Numbered from the stretch's first letter, positions 51,546 to 61,152 are shown. The stretch is 64,000 nucleotides of DNA from JADFNB01 sp036397455 (GCA_036397455.1 DASWIX010000079.1:124001-188000); one strand, 5' to 3'. Made by a program: numbers and translations. Notes: a model not told the origin generated them from the sequence alone.

Positions 51546-52569
51546 TCGTATCCTCCCGGAGACCCGCCACGATGTCCTGCGCGATTTCATAGGGGCTCAC
51601 CGCGCCGCCGTCGAGCTGTTCGAGGCGATTCCGCAACGTCGCCTCGCCGTCGCCGTCCCGCCAGACCAACTGTCGCAGGTTGCGTTCCACGACGTCCCGC
51701 GTGTGTCGGGCCAACCGCTCCCGCCGTCGCGCGGCCAGGAGGCCGGTCTCGCGCAACGTCTCGGCGTGGCGCTCGATCGCGTCCACCAGCCCCACGACGC
51801 CGTCGTTGGTGACCGCGCAGGTCGCGAGCACCGGCGGCTCCCATGCGCCACCGGGTTCGGGCGTGGTCACGGGCTCGGGCCGGAGCCCGGCGTGGTGATG
51901 AGGCACGCTGTTGCGGTACGCGTTCCCGCGCCGGATACCCAGCATCACCTCGATCTCGTGGCGCAACCGGTCGGCCCCCGGCCGATCGGCCTTGTTGATG
52001 GCGAAGATATCGGCGATCTCCATCACGCCCGCCTTGAGGACCTGCACCCCGTCGCCACTCTCGGGAACCAGCACCAGCACGGCCGTATCGGCCGCCGCGG
52101 CGATGGTGAGTTCGGATTGCCCTACCCCCACGGTCTCGATCACGATGCGGTCGAACCCGAACGCGTCGAGCACGTCGCAGACCTCGCGGGTGGTCGTCGC
52201 GACGCCGCCGAGCTGCCCGCGGGTCGCCATCGAGCGGATGAACACACCGGGGTCGAGCGCCACCGACTCCATGCGAATGCGATCGCCGAGCAACGCGCCA
52301 CCACTGAAGGGGCTGGTCGGGTCGACTGCGACCACGGCGACCGTGCAGCCGCGCGCTCGATAGACCTGGATGATGCGTTCCGTCAGCGTGGACTTGCCGG
52401 CACCGGGCGGGCCGGTGATCCCGATGCGGTGCGCGTGTCCGAGTCGGGGATACAGCGCGGAGAGCAACGACTCGTATCCGTCGCGCTCGTCCTCGACGAC
52501 CGAGATGGCCCGCGCAAGCGCCGACGGCCGTCGCGCCTCGATCCCCGCCAGCAACTCCCCGGTGGCCAT
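51535..52569 (-). CDS. meaB: MeaB-type G3E GTPase, mutase chaperone
   Basis: A 344-residue GTPase that guards adenosylcobalamin loading and protects acyl-CoA mutases. Seen: Walker A G-P-P-G-A-G-K-S-T (near 53), V-D-P-T-S-P-F-S-G-G-A-L-L-G-D-R, the E-T-V-G-V-G-Q-S-E motif and N-K-A-D for guanine. The C-terminal dimerisation helices follow. Gene order meaB-mutase is typical. ATG 52569 sits 53 bases after the DUF502 gene. Confidence 0.95.
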   Translation of the reverse strand: MATGELLAGIEARRPSALARAISVVEDERDGYESLLSALYPRLGHAHRIGITGPPGAGKSTLTERIIQVYRARGCTVAVVAVDPTSPFSGGALLGDRIRMESVALDPGVFIRSMATRGQLGGVATTTREVCDVLDAFGFDRIVIETVGVGQSELTIAAAADTAVLVLVPESGDGVQVLKAGVMEIADIFAINKADRPGADRLRHEIEVMLGIRRGNAYRNSVPHHHAGLRPEPVTTPEPGGAWEPPVLATCAVTNDGVVGLVDAIERHAETLRETGLLAARRRERLARHTRDVVERNLRQLVWRDGDGEATLRNRLEQLDGGAVSPYEIAQDIVAGLREDTNGR

Positions 52570-52622
52570 ATCGTAAGTTCGCGACCTGCTTGGGCTTCCC
52601 GCAAGCGTGCCGGCGCGAGCGC

Positions 52623-53270
52623 TCAGCGTGCCTGGTCCTTGAACAAGGTGTCGATGTCGAGCCCGCGCCGCGCCGTCCCGCGTTCCAACGCACCAGGGGA
52701 GAGGGACCCGGCCGAGATGATCAGCTTCATGGCTTCCTCAATGCCGATCTCGGTTGCTCGCACCCGGGTCCGTGGCACAACCAGCAGGAATCCGGACGTG
52801 GGATTGGGGGTCGTCGGCACGAAGACATTGAGGCACGGCTCGCCGACGATGCCGGACATGACCGGCGCCTCTTCGTTGGTCACGAAGCCAACCGCCCACA
52901 TCCCGTCCGTTGGGTACGGCACCAGGACCGTGCGCAGGAACACGCGGCGTTGATCGCCCACCACACTCTGCACGATCTGACTGGCCGCATTGTACAGCCG
53001 CCCGGTGATCGGAAATCGGACGAGCGCCTGGTTCCACGCGCCGAGGAGCCGGCGGCCGATGGCGCGGTGCACGATCCATCCAACCGTCAGGATGACGGCG
53101 CCGAGGATGACGAACCCGAGCCCGGGAATGTGGAACCCGATCGCCGCCTGCAGCGGCGCACCGAGGATGGCGTCGATGCGGCGAAACAGCCAGGCGAGCA
53201 CCAGGGCGGTCACACCCGCCGGCGCAATCACGATGAGCCCGACGAAGAAGTAGCGTCGCAGGCGCGTCAT
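52623..53270 (-). CDS. DUF502 membrane protein
   Basis: A 215-residue protein with two transmembrane helices (about 8-30 and 52-72) and a soluble C-terminal domain. Family blocks: F-F-V-G-L-I-V-I-A-P-A-G-V-T, P-L-L-G-type W-N-Q, I-P-G-L-G, V-R-F-P-I-T-G-R-L-Y-N and V-F-V-P-T-T-P-N-P-T-S-G. Function unknown. Coupled to the CBS-domain gene by ATGA. Confidence 0.92.
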   Translation of the reverse strand: MTRLRRYFFVGLIVIAPAGVTALVLAWLFRRIDAILGAPLQAAIGFHIPGLGFVILGAVILTVGWIVHRAIGRRLLGAWNQALVRFPITGRLYNAASQIVQSVVGDQRRVFLRTVLVPYPTDGMWAVGFVTNEEAPVMSGIVGEPCLNVFVPTTPNPTSGFLLVVPRTRVRATEIGIEEAMKLIISAGSLSPGALERGTARRGLDIDTLFKDQAR

Positions 53271-54439
53271 CGCCGTGCGTGCCCCGGCGCCTGCGCGATC
53301 ACGGTGGTCGGCACGGGCGCACGCCGCACGAGCACCCGCGTCACCCGCGTCGGCGTCGCTTCCACGACGTCGAACTCGATCCCGCCCACGGTGACGCGTT
53401 CGCCCGCCCGCGGGATACGCCCGAGCGCACTGGCCAACAGGCCGCCCACGGTTTCGACCGACCGCGCGACGCCGACGTCGAACCGCGCCGCGATGTCCTC
53501 GATCCGTGCACCACCATCGAGTTCGAGTACGATCGACTCGGGTGCGTCCGGCACCGGCATCTCGTCGAATTCGTCGAGAATCTCCCCCACCAATTCCTCG
53601 AGCAGATCCTCCAGGGTCGCGATCCCGGCGGTGCCGCCGAACTCGTCGATCACGACCGCAAACTGCCGCCGGTCGCGCAGCATCTCGACCAGCAAATCGG
53701 CGCCTCGACGGGACCCCGGCGTCACCGTGACCGGGCGCAGCGGCAGTGGACCGCCCTGCTCGACTTTCAACAAGTCGAAGGCGTGGACCATCCCGAGGAT
53801 GTTGTCGAGCGTTCCCCGATACACCGGCAGACGGGAGTACCCGGACTCCGAGAAGACCGTCGCCACCTCCGTGGCGCTGGCCCCCTCTTCGACCGCGACG
53901 ATTTCCGTTCGCGCGGTCATGATATCGTGCGCCGGGCGCTCGGTGAACGCTATGACGCCGGCCAGGGTGTCCGCCCCGGTGTCGTCATCGGCGGGCACGG
54001 CCGATGCAGCCCCCCGCTGCGGTGGGAGTGGCACGAACGGTCGCGCGAGCACGCTGAGGCGCTCGAGCCATGGCGCGACCGCATACACGACCCACTCCGC
54101 CCACCGGCGGCCAATGGCGCGCGGCACCGTCAGCATGGCCGCGAGGGCGACGGGAATCGCCGCGAACAGGAGAGCCGCGGCCATGACGAGCGGCACCGAC
54201 GCCAGCCATGACGCGGCGGCCAGTCCCACGACGAGCGTTCCCACGGTAATCAACCCGTCCGACGTCCCCAAGACACGTCCCGGGGCCTCCAGCAGCCCGA
54301 CCGCGAAATCGGCAGCGCGCTTCCGGTCGGCCACCCATCGCGCCAACTCCAGTCGGCTCACCGCGGAGGCCCCCACGATGATGACGGTGCCGAGAAACGC
54401 CACCACGCCACCAATCGCCACGACGACGAACGGCATCAC
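53267..54439 (-). CDS. CorC/HlyC-type protein with CBS domains (copy 2)
   Basis: A 390-residue protein: N-terminal hydrophobic region of three to four helices (a weak DUF21-like part), a CBS pair (about 168-290: I-M-T-A-R-T-E-I-V, R-L-P-V-Y-R-G-T-L-D-N-I-L-G and V-V-I-D-E-F-G-G-T-A-G-I), and a C-terminal CorC_HlyC transporter-associated domain. Members affect magnesium and cobalt efflux. GTG 54439 overlaps the previous stop, with ATG next to it at 54436. Paralogue of the upstream gene. Confidence 0.9.
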   Translation of the reverse strand: MMPFVVVAIGGVVAFLGTVIIVGASAVSRLELARWVADRKRAADFAVGLLEAPGRVLGTSDGLITVGTLVVGLAAASWLASVPLVMAAALLFAAIPVALAAMLTVPRAIGRRWAEWVVYAVAPWLERLSVLARPFVPLPPQRGAASAVPADDDTGADTLAGVIAFTERPAHDIMTARTEIVAVEEGASATEVATVFSESGYSRLPVYRGTLDNILGMVHAFDLLKVEQGGPLPLRPVTVTPGSRRGADLLVEMLRDRRQFAVVIDEFGGTAGIATLEDLLEELVGEILDEFDEMPVPDAPESIVLELDGGARIEDIAARFDVGVARSVETVGGLLASALGRIPRAGERVTVGGIEFDVVEATPTRVTRVLVRRAPVPTTVIAQAPGHARR

Positions 54440-55626
54440 GGCTGCACCCCGCGCTCCGACGGGGCCGCGGCTTCCTCGTCTCGCGGGAGGCGCTCGAAGT
54501 ACACCCGGGTGATGCGACGGCCGACCACGTCCTCGACCACCACGCGAAACTCCCCGATGCGCAGCTCCTCGCCCGCCTCGGGCACGTGCCCGAGTTCGGC
54601 GTACACGAGTCCACCAACCGTGGAGACCTCGTCACGGGCGAAGGGGTTCTCGAGCAGCTCGGCGAGATCATCGAGGCCCACACGGCTGTCCACCCAGAAC
54701 TTCCCATCGCCTTCGCGGACGATCAACGGCGCTTCGTCCACGTCATGTTCGTCATGAATCTCGCCGACGACCTCCTCGAGAATGTCTTCCAAGGTCACCA
54801 ACCCCGACGTCCCGCCGAATTCGTCGACGATGATGGCCAGGTGGAGCGCGCCGCGCTGGAAGTCCCGCAACTGCACCGTGAGGGGTTTCGTACTCGGAAC
54901 ATACGCGGCCGGCCGGAGGAGGCTCTGCCATCCGCCGCCGGGCAGCGTCCCGCGGGTCACGAGCGGCGCGAGGTCCTTGGCGTGCAGGATACCGATGATG
55001 TCGTCCAGGCTGTCGCGGTACACGGGGATGCGGGAGTGTTCGCTCCGCCGTACGAACTTCACCACTTGGGCCCACGTGGCCCGTTCGTCGATCGCGGCGA
55101 TGTCGAGCCGCGGTGTCATGATGTCCTCGACCGTGCTCTCCGCGAGGGATTTCACGCCTTCGAGCATCTTGCGCTGGCGGGCGCCGAGCGCGCCGGCCCG
55201 CTGCCTGGCGGTGGGAAAGATGCGGTGCGCACCGCGGTCGGCCGCCGCGACCATACCGAGCAGCGGCCGGAACGGGCCGAGGGTCCGCCGTGCGATTCGG
55301 GCCGCGCGCGTCGCCATCTCCGGCATGAGCGTCGCGAGCGCGCGCGGCAGCGCGTCGGCGATCATGTACAACAATCCCGCGGTCAGCGTGATCGAGAGGG
55401 CGGCGCGGATCGGCCCGAACGCCCACCAGGGATACGCCAATCCCGTCGCGGCCCCGCCCACAATCAACAATGCGCGACGGCCCGCATGATAGGCCCGCTG
55501 TAACGGCACCGCGTTGCCGGGATCGACCGGTGGATCGCCGAGAGCCGCATGGATGCCGGGCGCACCCTCCGCGACGGTGAACAGCGCGGCCCACACGACG
55601 CTCACCAGCGCGACGACGGCGATCAT
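54436..55626 (-). CDS. CorC/HlyC-type protein with CBS domains (copy 1)
   Basis: A 396-residue protein with three N-terminal hydrophobic segments, a CBS pair (I-M-T-P-R-L-D-I-A-A-I, S-R-I-P-V-Y-R-D-S-L-D-D-I-I-G-I, I-V-D-E-F-G-G-T-S-G-L) and a CorC_HlyC domain (T-V-G-G-L-V-Y-A-E-L-G-H-V-P). The ybeY-corC order is a standard bacterial arrangement. Its ATG overlaps the ybeY stop (ATGA). The tandem copy downstream arose by duplication and has diverged. Confidence 0.92.
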   Translation of the reverse strand: MIAVVALVSVVWAALFTVAEGAPGIHAALGDPPVDPGNAVPLQRAYHAGRRALLIVGGAATGLAYPWWAFGPIRAALSITLTAGLLYMIADALPRALATLMPEMATRAARIARRTLGPFRPLLGMVAAADRGAHRIFPTARQRAGALGARQRKMLEGVKSLAESTVEDIMTPRLDIAAIDERATWAQVVKFVRRSEHSRIPVYRDSLDDIIGILHAKDLAPLVTRGTLPGGGWQSLLRPAAYVPSTKPLTVQLRDFQRGALHLAIIVDEFGGTSGLVTLEDILEEVVGEIHDEHDVDEAPLIVREGDGKFWVDSRVGLDDLAELLENPFARDEVSTVGGLVYAELGHVPEAGEELRIGEFRVVVEDVVGRRITRVYFERLPRDEEAAAPSERGVQP

Positions 55627-56057
55627 GGGACGCCACCGACGGCGGTGACATACTGTTCCTGGAGACGCCACATGCGAGAACGGGTGCGATGGCTCTCGGG
55701 ATGGTCGTGCCCGAGCAGGTGCAGCGTGCCGTGGATCATCACCCGCACGAATTCCTCCCGCACCGGACGGCCGTGGTGCGCGGCCCCGCGCCGCACGGCG
55801 GCCGGGCACACGTAGATGTCCCCCACCAGCCGATCGTCATGCCGCAGGGTAAAGGCGATCACGTCGGTCGAGCGGTCGCGGCCGAAGGTGCGGCGATTCA
55901 GCACGCGCATTCGCTGGCTCGACAGGAACACGATGTGGACGCTGGCCCGGGCAGCGCGCTCACCGTCGAGCACGACCCCAACGGCCCGGCGGGCAAGCGC
56001 CGGCGACACCGGCCGCGAGACACCCACGGCCGCCACACGCACTTCATGTCTGCCCAC
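55623..56057 (-). CDS. ybeY: Endoribonuclease YbeY
   Basis: A 144-residue metalloprotein of 16S rRNA maturation and ribosome quality control. The zinc motif H-G-T-L-H-L-L-G-H-D-H is complete, and R-S-T-D-V-I-A-F-T precedes it. GTG 56057 is chosen because GGAG lies nine bases upstream; a GTG at 56042, one base after the pgpH stop, is also possible and would give a more usual N-terminus. It sits between pgpH and the CorC-type gene, as in many bacteria. Confidence 0.93.
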   Translation of the reverse strand: MGRHEVRVAAVGVSRPVSPALARRAVGVVLDGERAARASVHIVFLSSQRMRVLNRRTFGRDRSTDVIAFTLRHDDRLVGDIYVCPAAVRRGAAHHGRPVREEFVRVMIHGTLHLLGHDHPESHRTRSRMWRLQEQYVTAVGGVP

Positions 56058-58248
56058 CCGGATCCCACTCCGCCGCAATCCCGCCGGACGCGACCGGGTA
56101 GTCGATGCGGTTGTGGTGCACGCCCGACAACACGCGCGCGAACTCGTCCTTGATCCGATCGAGTTGGGCGAGGGTCAGCGGCGCATCGCTGAGTTGGCCG
56201 GCGTCGATCCGCTGCCGCACGATGTGTTCGATGGCGTCGCGGACGCGCTGCGGGGCAGGATCGTCGAGCACGCGGAGGGCAGCCTCCACGCCGTCGGCCA
56301 GCATGGCGACCCCGGTCTCGACCGATCGCGGCTTCGGGCCGGGATAGCGGTACCGGTCCGCTTCCGGTACCTCGGCGCCTTGCGCGCGCGCCCGATCGAG
56401 GAAATAGGTGATCTCCGCGGTCCCGTGATGCTCGGGGATGAACGCCTTGACCACGGACGGCAGGCCGGCTTCATCGGCGAGCGCGAGGCCTTCCTTCACA
56501 TGATTGCGAATGATCGATGCCGACACATCCGGTTTCAGTCGGTCATGCGGATTGGCGCCTCTGGACTGATTCTCGACGAAGAAATGCGGCTTCTTGACCT
56601 TCCCGACGTCGTGATAGTAGCATCCGACTCGAGCGAGCAGTCCGTTGGCCCCGACCGCGTTGCAGGCCGCCTCGCACAAGTTGGCCACCGCGATGCTGTG
56701 AGCGTAGGTGCCCGGCGCTTCCGTGGCCAACCGTCGCAGCAGCGGCCGGGACGGGTCGGACAATTCGAGCAACGTCAAGTCCGTCGTCATCCCGCCAAGC
56801 GACTCCAGCACGGGCAACGCGATACTCACCAGCGCCGCCGAGACGACCGCGTTGAGCGTGCCACGGAGCGCGGACGACCCCACGTCCGCGATCGGCCACC
56901 CCGACTGCAGGCCAACCGTGATCGCCGCCACGGCAAACACGCCGGACACGATGGCCATCGTGACCAGAATCTGGCTCCGCCGCCGCACCACCCGAATCCC
57001 GATGGCGGCGGCCACCCCACCGAACAGCGCGATGTAGAGCGCCGCCGGGCTGTCGTATACCGACTGCGACGCGATGAGCACGGCCAGCACCGCGGCGGAG
57101 ACCATCGCCACGCGACCACTGTAGAGCACCGTAATCAGCATGGCGGCGAACGGAATCGGAATCAGCTCGGGACCTGACGACACCCAGCGGTAGTTGGCCG
57201 CCGCCGCACCGAGGACGATGCCAAACAGGGACGGCAGGATCAACAACTCGCGAAGATTGTCGTAGGTCTCGCGGCGATACAGCATCAACAGCAGCCAGAA
57301 AATCGAGAGGATCAGCGCGTTGGTCAGCATCTGCCCGACCGCACCCGGCACGTTGCGTCCTTCCGCCCCACCACGCCGGAGCACCGCATTGCGAAGCGCC
57401 ACCAGACGGTCGTACACGCGCGTCGTGACGACCTCGTGCTCCGCGATGATGCGCTCGTTGTGCTGCACCACGTCCTTGACCGAATCGACATCGGCGCGAA
57501 GCGCGTTCCGCAGCGCCTCCGTCTCGGCGAGACTCGCGAACAGCGTTGGGCGGAAGATCGCGATCAGCAGCTTCACGTAGACCTGATCGCCGACCACCGA
57601 ACTCGGCGCCGGATGCGCGAGCGATCGGCCGGCCAGGAACCCCCCATACGTTACGGCCGAATCACGCGGGAGCACGCGTTCGGATCCGTCGCGCCGCACC
57701 ACGATCACCCGCGCGGCCTCGGCACCGAGTACCGCTTCCGCCGCCACACCGCTGGTCAGCGGGCCGCGCACCATGCGCCCAACCGCCGCGCGGTACGCGG
57801 CGCGCCGCCGCGGCTCCATCAGAAACGCCGCCTCGTCGGGCGTCAGTCGGACGTCGCGCACGGAGGCCGAGTCGACCAGCGCGGTCGCGGTCTCCGCCCC
57901 GTCAAGTGCGTCGAACAGACGCTCGGACACCAGGCGAATCGAGTCGAGGGCCAACTCGTCGACCACGTAGATCGGGCGAACCGTCGCCGCGAGCGCGTCC
58001 CCTTCACGCGTCAATTCCGCCGGCGATTTGCGAACCTCGAACGCGAACGGCGCGACCACGTCGGCGCGGGCGACCGCCCCAACCTCGAGAATCTCGGTAT
58101 CGGCGCCGGTCGAGACCGGGTACAGCGCGTAGGTTGCGGCGGCGAGGATGACGAGCGGCAACCAGCGCATGCCGTGGTACCGCACGCTCCCGCCGAGCGT
58201 GGCGACCCGCGGTTCGCCCGGCGGGGTAAGCCGGCGCGGCGCGGTCAT
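56044..58248 (-). CDS. pgpH: 7TMR-HD membrane phosphodiesterase (PgpH-like, c-di-AMP)
   Basis: A 734-residue membrane protein: one N-terminal helix, a large extracytoplasmic 7TMR-HDED domain (about 55-300), seven helices (about 315-495), and a cytoplasmic HD phosphodiesterase domain (Y-Y-H-D-V-G-K, H-H-G-T, P-G-P-K-P). Homologues hydrolyse cyclic di-AMP; this is the family meaning, not shown here. No c-di-AMP cyclase gene is in the window. Coupled to phoH by ATGA. Confidence 0.93.
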   Translation of the reverse strand: MTAPRRLTPPGEPRVATLGGSVRYHGMRWLPLVILAAATYALYPVSTGADTEILEVGAVARADVVAPFAFEVRKSPAELTREGDALAATVRPIYVVDELALDSIRLVSERLFDALDGAETATALVDSASVRDVRLTPDEAAFLMEPRRRAAYRAAVGRMVRGPLTSGVAAEAVLGAEAARVIVVRRDGSERVLPRDSAVTYGGFLAGRSLAHPAPSSVVGDQVYVKLLIAIFRPTLFASLAETEALRNALRADVDSVKDVVQHNERIIAEHEVVTTRVYDRLVALRNAVLRRGGAEGRNVPGAVGQMLTNALILSIFWLLLMLYRRETYDNLRELLILPSLFGIVLGAAAANYRWVSSGPELIPIPFAAMLITVLYSGRVAMVSAAVLAVLIASQSVYDSPAALYIALFGGVAAAIGIRVVRRRSQILVTMAIVSGVFAVAAITVGLQSGWPIADVGSSALRGTLNAVVSAALVSIALPVLESLGGMTTDLTLLELSDPSRPLLRRLATEAPGTYAHSIAVANLCEAACNAVGANGLLARVGCYYHDVGKVKKPHFFVENQSRGANPHDRLKPDVSASIIRNHVKEGLALADEAGLPSVVKAFIPEHHGTAEITYFLDRARAQGAEVPEADRYRYPGPKPRSVETGVAMLADGVEAALRVLDDPAPQRVRDAIEHIVRQRIDAGQLSDAPLTLAQLDRIKDEFARVLSGVHHNRIDYPVASGGIAAEWDPGGQT

Positions 58249-59195
58249 TCCTGCTCCTCCGCATACGCGCGAATGATCTCGCGAACCAATCGGTGGCGCA
58301 CGACGTCACGATCATCGAGGTAGCAGAACGCCACACCCTCGATGCCCGGGAGTATCCGCTCGACCTGAATGAGACCCGACGCGTCGCGGGGCGGCAGGTC
58401 GATCTGCGTCTTGTCCCCGATGATGACGGCGCGCGAGTTGAGACCGAGCCGGGTGAGGAACATCTTCATCTGGCCGGTGGTGACGTTCTGCGCTTCGTCG
58501 AGGATCACAAAGGCATCCGCCAGCGTCCGACCGCGCATGTACGCCAGCGGCGCAATCTCGATCGCGCGGCTCTCCAGCGCCTTCTGCATGCGCTCCGCCG
58601 GCATGAGGTCCTCGAGCGCGTCGTACAGCGGCCGCAGGTAGGGATCCACCTTGGCCTGCAAATCGCCGGGCAGAAACCCGAGCCGTTCGCCGGCTTCCAC
58701 CGCGGGGCGCGCCAACACGAGCCGGCGCACCTGCTTGCGCCCGAGCGCCTCCACCCCCATCGCCACCGCGAGATAGGTCTTCCCGGTGCCTGCCGGGCCG
58801 ATCCCGATCACGATCTCGTTCTCCAAAATGGCCGTGATATAGTCGCGCTGCCCCGCCGTCTTGGGTTGCACGACCTTGCGCATGCCGGGCAAGGCGATCT
58901 TCAGGTCGCCGTTGCCACTGGCATCGCTTCGTTCGGGCCCATCCTGCACGAGTCGGCGGACATCGTCCACCGTCAGCAATTCACCGAAGCGCGCGCGTTC
59001 GATCATCACCGACGCCAGCCGCGTCGCCCGTTCGACCGCTTCGAGCACGCCGGCGAGCATCATCTGGTCGCCGCGCAGCGTCACCTGCGTCCCGGTGGCG
59101 TCCGACAATTCGTCCAGGTTGGCGTCGTTCACGCCCGCTAACGCGAGCGGATCGGCGCCGACCACCGAGAGACGGTGCGTGACGTCGTCGCTCAT
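58245..59195 (-). CDS. phoH: PhoH-like ATPase
   Basis: A 316-residue PhoH family protein: a short N-terminal KH-like part, then the ATPase with Walker A G-P-A-G-T-G-K-T, V-L-A-R-P-A-V-E-A-G-E-R-L-G-F-L-P-G-D, Walker B F-V-I-L-D-E-A-Q-N and G-D-K-T-Q-I-D-L-P. Probable RNA helicase/ATPase that works with YbeY. The phoH-pgpH-ybeY-corC order is widely conserved. ATG 59195 overlaps the aspS stop (ATGA). Confidence 0.95.
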   Translation of the reverse strand: MSDDVTHRLSVVGADPLALAGVNDANLDELSDATGTQVTLRGDQMMLAGVLEAVERATRLASVMIERARFGELLTVDDVRRLVQDGPERSDASGNGDLKIALPGMRKVVQPKTAGQRDYITAILENEIVIGIGPAGTGKTYLAVAMGVEALGRKQVRRLVLARPAVEAGERLGFLPGDLQAKVDPYLRPLYDALEDLMPAERMQKALESRAIEIAPLAYMRGRTLADAFVILDEAQNVTTGQMKMFLTRLGLNSRAVIIGDKTQIDLPPRDASGLIQVERILPGIEGVAFCYLDDRDVVRHRLVREIIRAYAEEQE

Positions 59196-60961
59196 GTGAC
59201 GGTCCTGATCCCGAGTGCCGCCAGTTCGTCGGGCCCCACCGGACCCGGCGCGTCCTCGAAGAGCGCGCGCGCCGCCGTGGTCTTCGGAAACGCGATCACG
59301 TCGCGCAGGCTGGTGGCCCCGGCGAGCAGCATCGCGACACGGTCGAACCCGATCGCGAACCCACCGTGCGGCGGCGCACCGATCTCGAGCGCCTGGAGGA
59401 GAAACCCGAATCGCGTGGCCGCGTCGGCCTCCGTCATGCCGAGCGCGGCGAACACCGCCCGCTGCACCGCCGGGTCGGTGATCCGGATCGAACCGCTCCC
59501 CAACTCGTGCCCGTTGTAGACAACGTCGTAATGCAAGGCGCGGACGTGTTCCCACTCGCCGTGCCGGAACCGTTCGAGGTCGTCGGGATGCGGGGAGGTG
59601 AACGGGTGATGCGCGAACGCCAGCGCACCGGTATCGGGGTCGCGCTCGAACAGCGGGAACTCCTCGATCCAGGCAAACGCATGTGGTGTCGACTCCACGG
59701 GCGCGAGCCGATGGACCAGTGCGAGCCGCACCTCACCGAGCGCCGGACCGGTGACGGCGTCGGGGCCCGCGGCCGCCAGCAGCAGGTCGCCATCGGCAAG
59801 ACCGAACAGGCCGGCGTCCGCTCCGTCAAGTCGCGCCAGCGGCCCGCTGAGCGCGTCGCCCTTGCGCTTGAGGGTGGCCAGGCCGCTTGCGCCACCGTGT
59901 TTAGCGACATGCGTGAGCTGATCCAGATCCTTGCGCGACAGCATCGCACCTCCGGGCACCCGGATCGCCCGAACCCGCCCCTCGCTTTTCAACACGTCGT
60001 CAAACGCGCGAAATCCCCGTCCGCGCACAAGGCCACTCACGTCCTCGATCGCGAATCCGTACCGCAGGTCGGGCTTGTCGGTGCCGTAGCGCTCCATCAC
60101 GTCTGCGTGCCGCAGGCGCCGAAACGGCGCCGGCACCGTATGACCGGCTTCGTCCCACAACGCCACCAGGACAGCCTCGACGGCCGCGTACACGTCGTCG
60201 GTCGCGACGAACGACGCCTCGATATCGATTTGCGTGAACTCCGGTTGCCGGTCGGCGCGGAGATCCTCGTCGCGAAAGCACCGCGCGATCTGGAAATACC
60301 GGTCAAATCCCGACACCATCAGCAACTGCTTGTAGATCTGGGGTGATTGGGGCAGCGCATAGAACTGCCCCACGTGCACGCTCGACGGGACGAGGTAGTC
60401 GCGTGCGCCTTCCGGGGTCGGCTTCGTGAGGATCGGTGTTTCGATTTCGAGAAAGCCGAGCGCCGCAAGCGTGGCGCGCGAGCGTTGCAGCAGCCGGTGC
60501 CGCAGGGCGAGGCTCCGCTGCATCTCGGGCCGTCGCAGGTCGAGATGGCGGTGGAGGAGCCGCAGTTCCTCACTGGGCAACGCCTCGCCTTTCGTACGCC
60601 AGACCGGAATCGGGAGCGACGCCGGCGCGGCACTCAACACGGTTACGTCGCCCGCGCGGACCTCGACGTCACCGGTGGCGTGCTCCGGATTGCGCTGGTC
60701 ATCGGGCCGCAACGTCACCCGGCCGCTGATGGCGATCACCGATTCCGCCGTCACCTCTCGCACGCGCGCCAGGGCTGCTTCCGAGGTCCAATCGGGACCG
60801 AACGCGACCTGCACGAGGCCTTCGCGGTCGCGCAGGTCGAAGAACACGAGCCCCCCGAGGTCGCGACGCCGGTGCACCCAGCCCGCGAGACAAACGTCGA
60901 GACCGGAATGGTCGGCGCGTAGCGCACCGCAGCGGTGCGTGCGCATCGCCGTCGCGCTCAT
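59192..60961 (-). CDS. aspS: Aspartyl-tRNA synthetase, bacterial type
   Basis: A 589-residue class-II synthetase with an N-terminal OB-fold (G-W-V-H-R-R-R-D-L-G-G-L-V-F-F-D-L-R-D), the class-II motifs (F-L-E-I-E-T-P motif 1; F-R-D-E-D-L-R-A-D-R-Q-P-E-F-T-Q-I-D motif 2; G-F-D-R motif 3) and the bacterial GAD insertion (about 290-410). ATG 60961 is used; the frame extends further upstream without similarity. Whether it also charges tRNA-Asn cannot be told. The leader contains a 20-bp perfect palindrome. Confidence 0.97.
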   Translation of the reverse strand: MSATAMRTHRCGALRADHSGLDVCLAGWVHRRRDLGGLVFFDLRDREGLVQVAFGPDWTSEAALARVREVTAESVIAISGRVTLRPDDQRNPEHATGDVEVRAGDVTVLSAAPASLPIPVWRTKGEALPSEELRLLHRHLDLRRPEMQRSLALRHRLLQRSRATLAALGFLEIETPILTKPTPEGARDYLVPSSVHVGQFYALPQSPQIYKQLLMVSGFDRYFQIARCFRDEDLRADRQPEFTQIDIEASFVATDDVYAAVEAVLVALWDEAGHTVPAPFRRLRHADVMERYGTDKPDLRYGFAIEDVSGLVRGRGFRAFDDVLKSEGRVRAIRVPGGAMLSRKDLDQLTHVAKHGGASGLATLKRKGDALSGPLARLDGADAGLFGLADGDLLLAAAGPDAVTGPALGEVRLALVHRLAPVESTPHAFAWIEEFPLFERDPDTGALAFAHHPFTSPHPDDLERFRHGEWEHVRALHYDVVYNGHELGSGSIRITDPAVQRAVFAALGMTEADAATRFGFLLQALEIGAPPHGGFAIGFDRVAMLLAGATSLRDVIAFPKTTAARALFEDAPGPVGPDELAALGIRTVT

Positions 60962-61036
60962 CTGGTCGAGACTAGTTTCCTGCGGAGGGGGACGGCACGT
61001 CGCCGGGCAGCTGCCGCGTACACAGGGAGGTTGGGT

Positions 61037-61056
61037 CGCCCCGGGATCCCGGGGCG
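61037..61056. repeat. Perfect 20-bp palindrome in the aspS upstream region
   Basis: CGCCCCGGGATCCCGGGGCG is its own reverse complement and lies 76 bases before the aspS start. It may be an operator for a dimeric regulator or a hairpin in the aspS leader. Confidence 0.6.
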
Positions 61057-61124
61057 CGGACCAAAGCACGGGTCATCGAACTGGCGCGGGCGGGGTTGCC
61101 CGCTCAAATGCTGGCATCGCCTCA

Positions 61125-61152
61125 ACATAATGGTCGCCGGGAGGGCCAGCAA
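61125..61152 (-). promoter_or_regulatory. Possible aspS promoter
   Basis: Minus-strand TTGCTG (61147-61152) and TTATGT (61125-61130) with 16 bases between. Transcription would start near 61118, placing the palindrome at 61037 inside a leader of about 155 bases. Weak match. Confidence 0.3.

Noticed and set aside
52570..52622. Regulatory B12 riboswitch before meaB or the mutase
   Set aside because: The gap is only 53 bases and shows no B12-box-like conserved sequence; the start of the operon offers no long leader.
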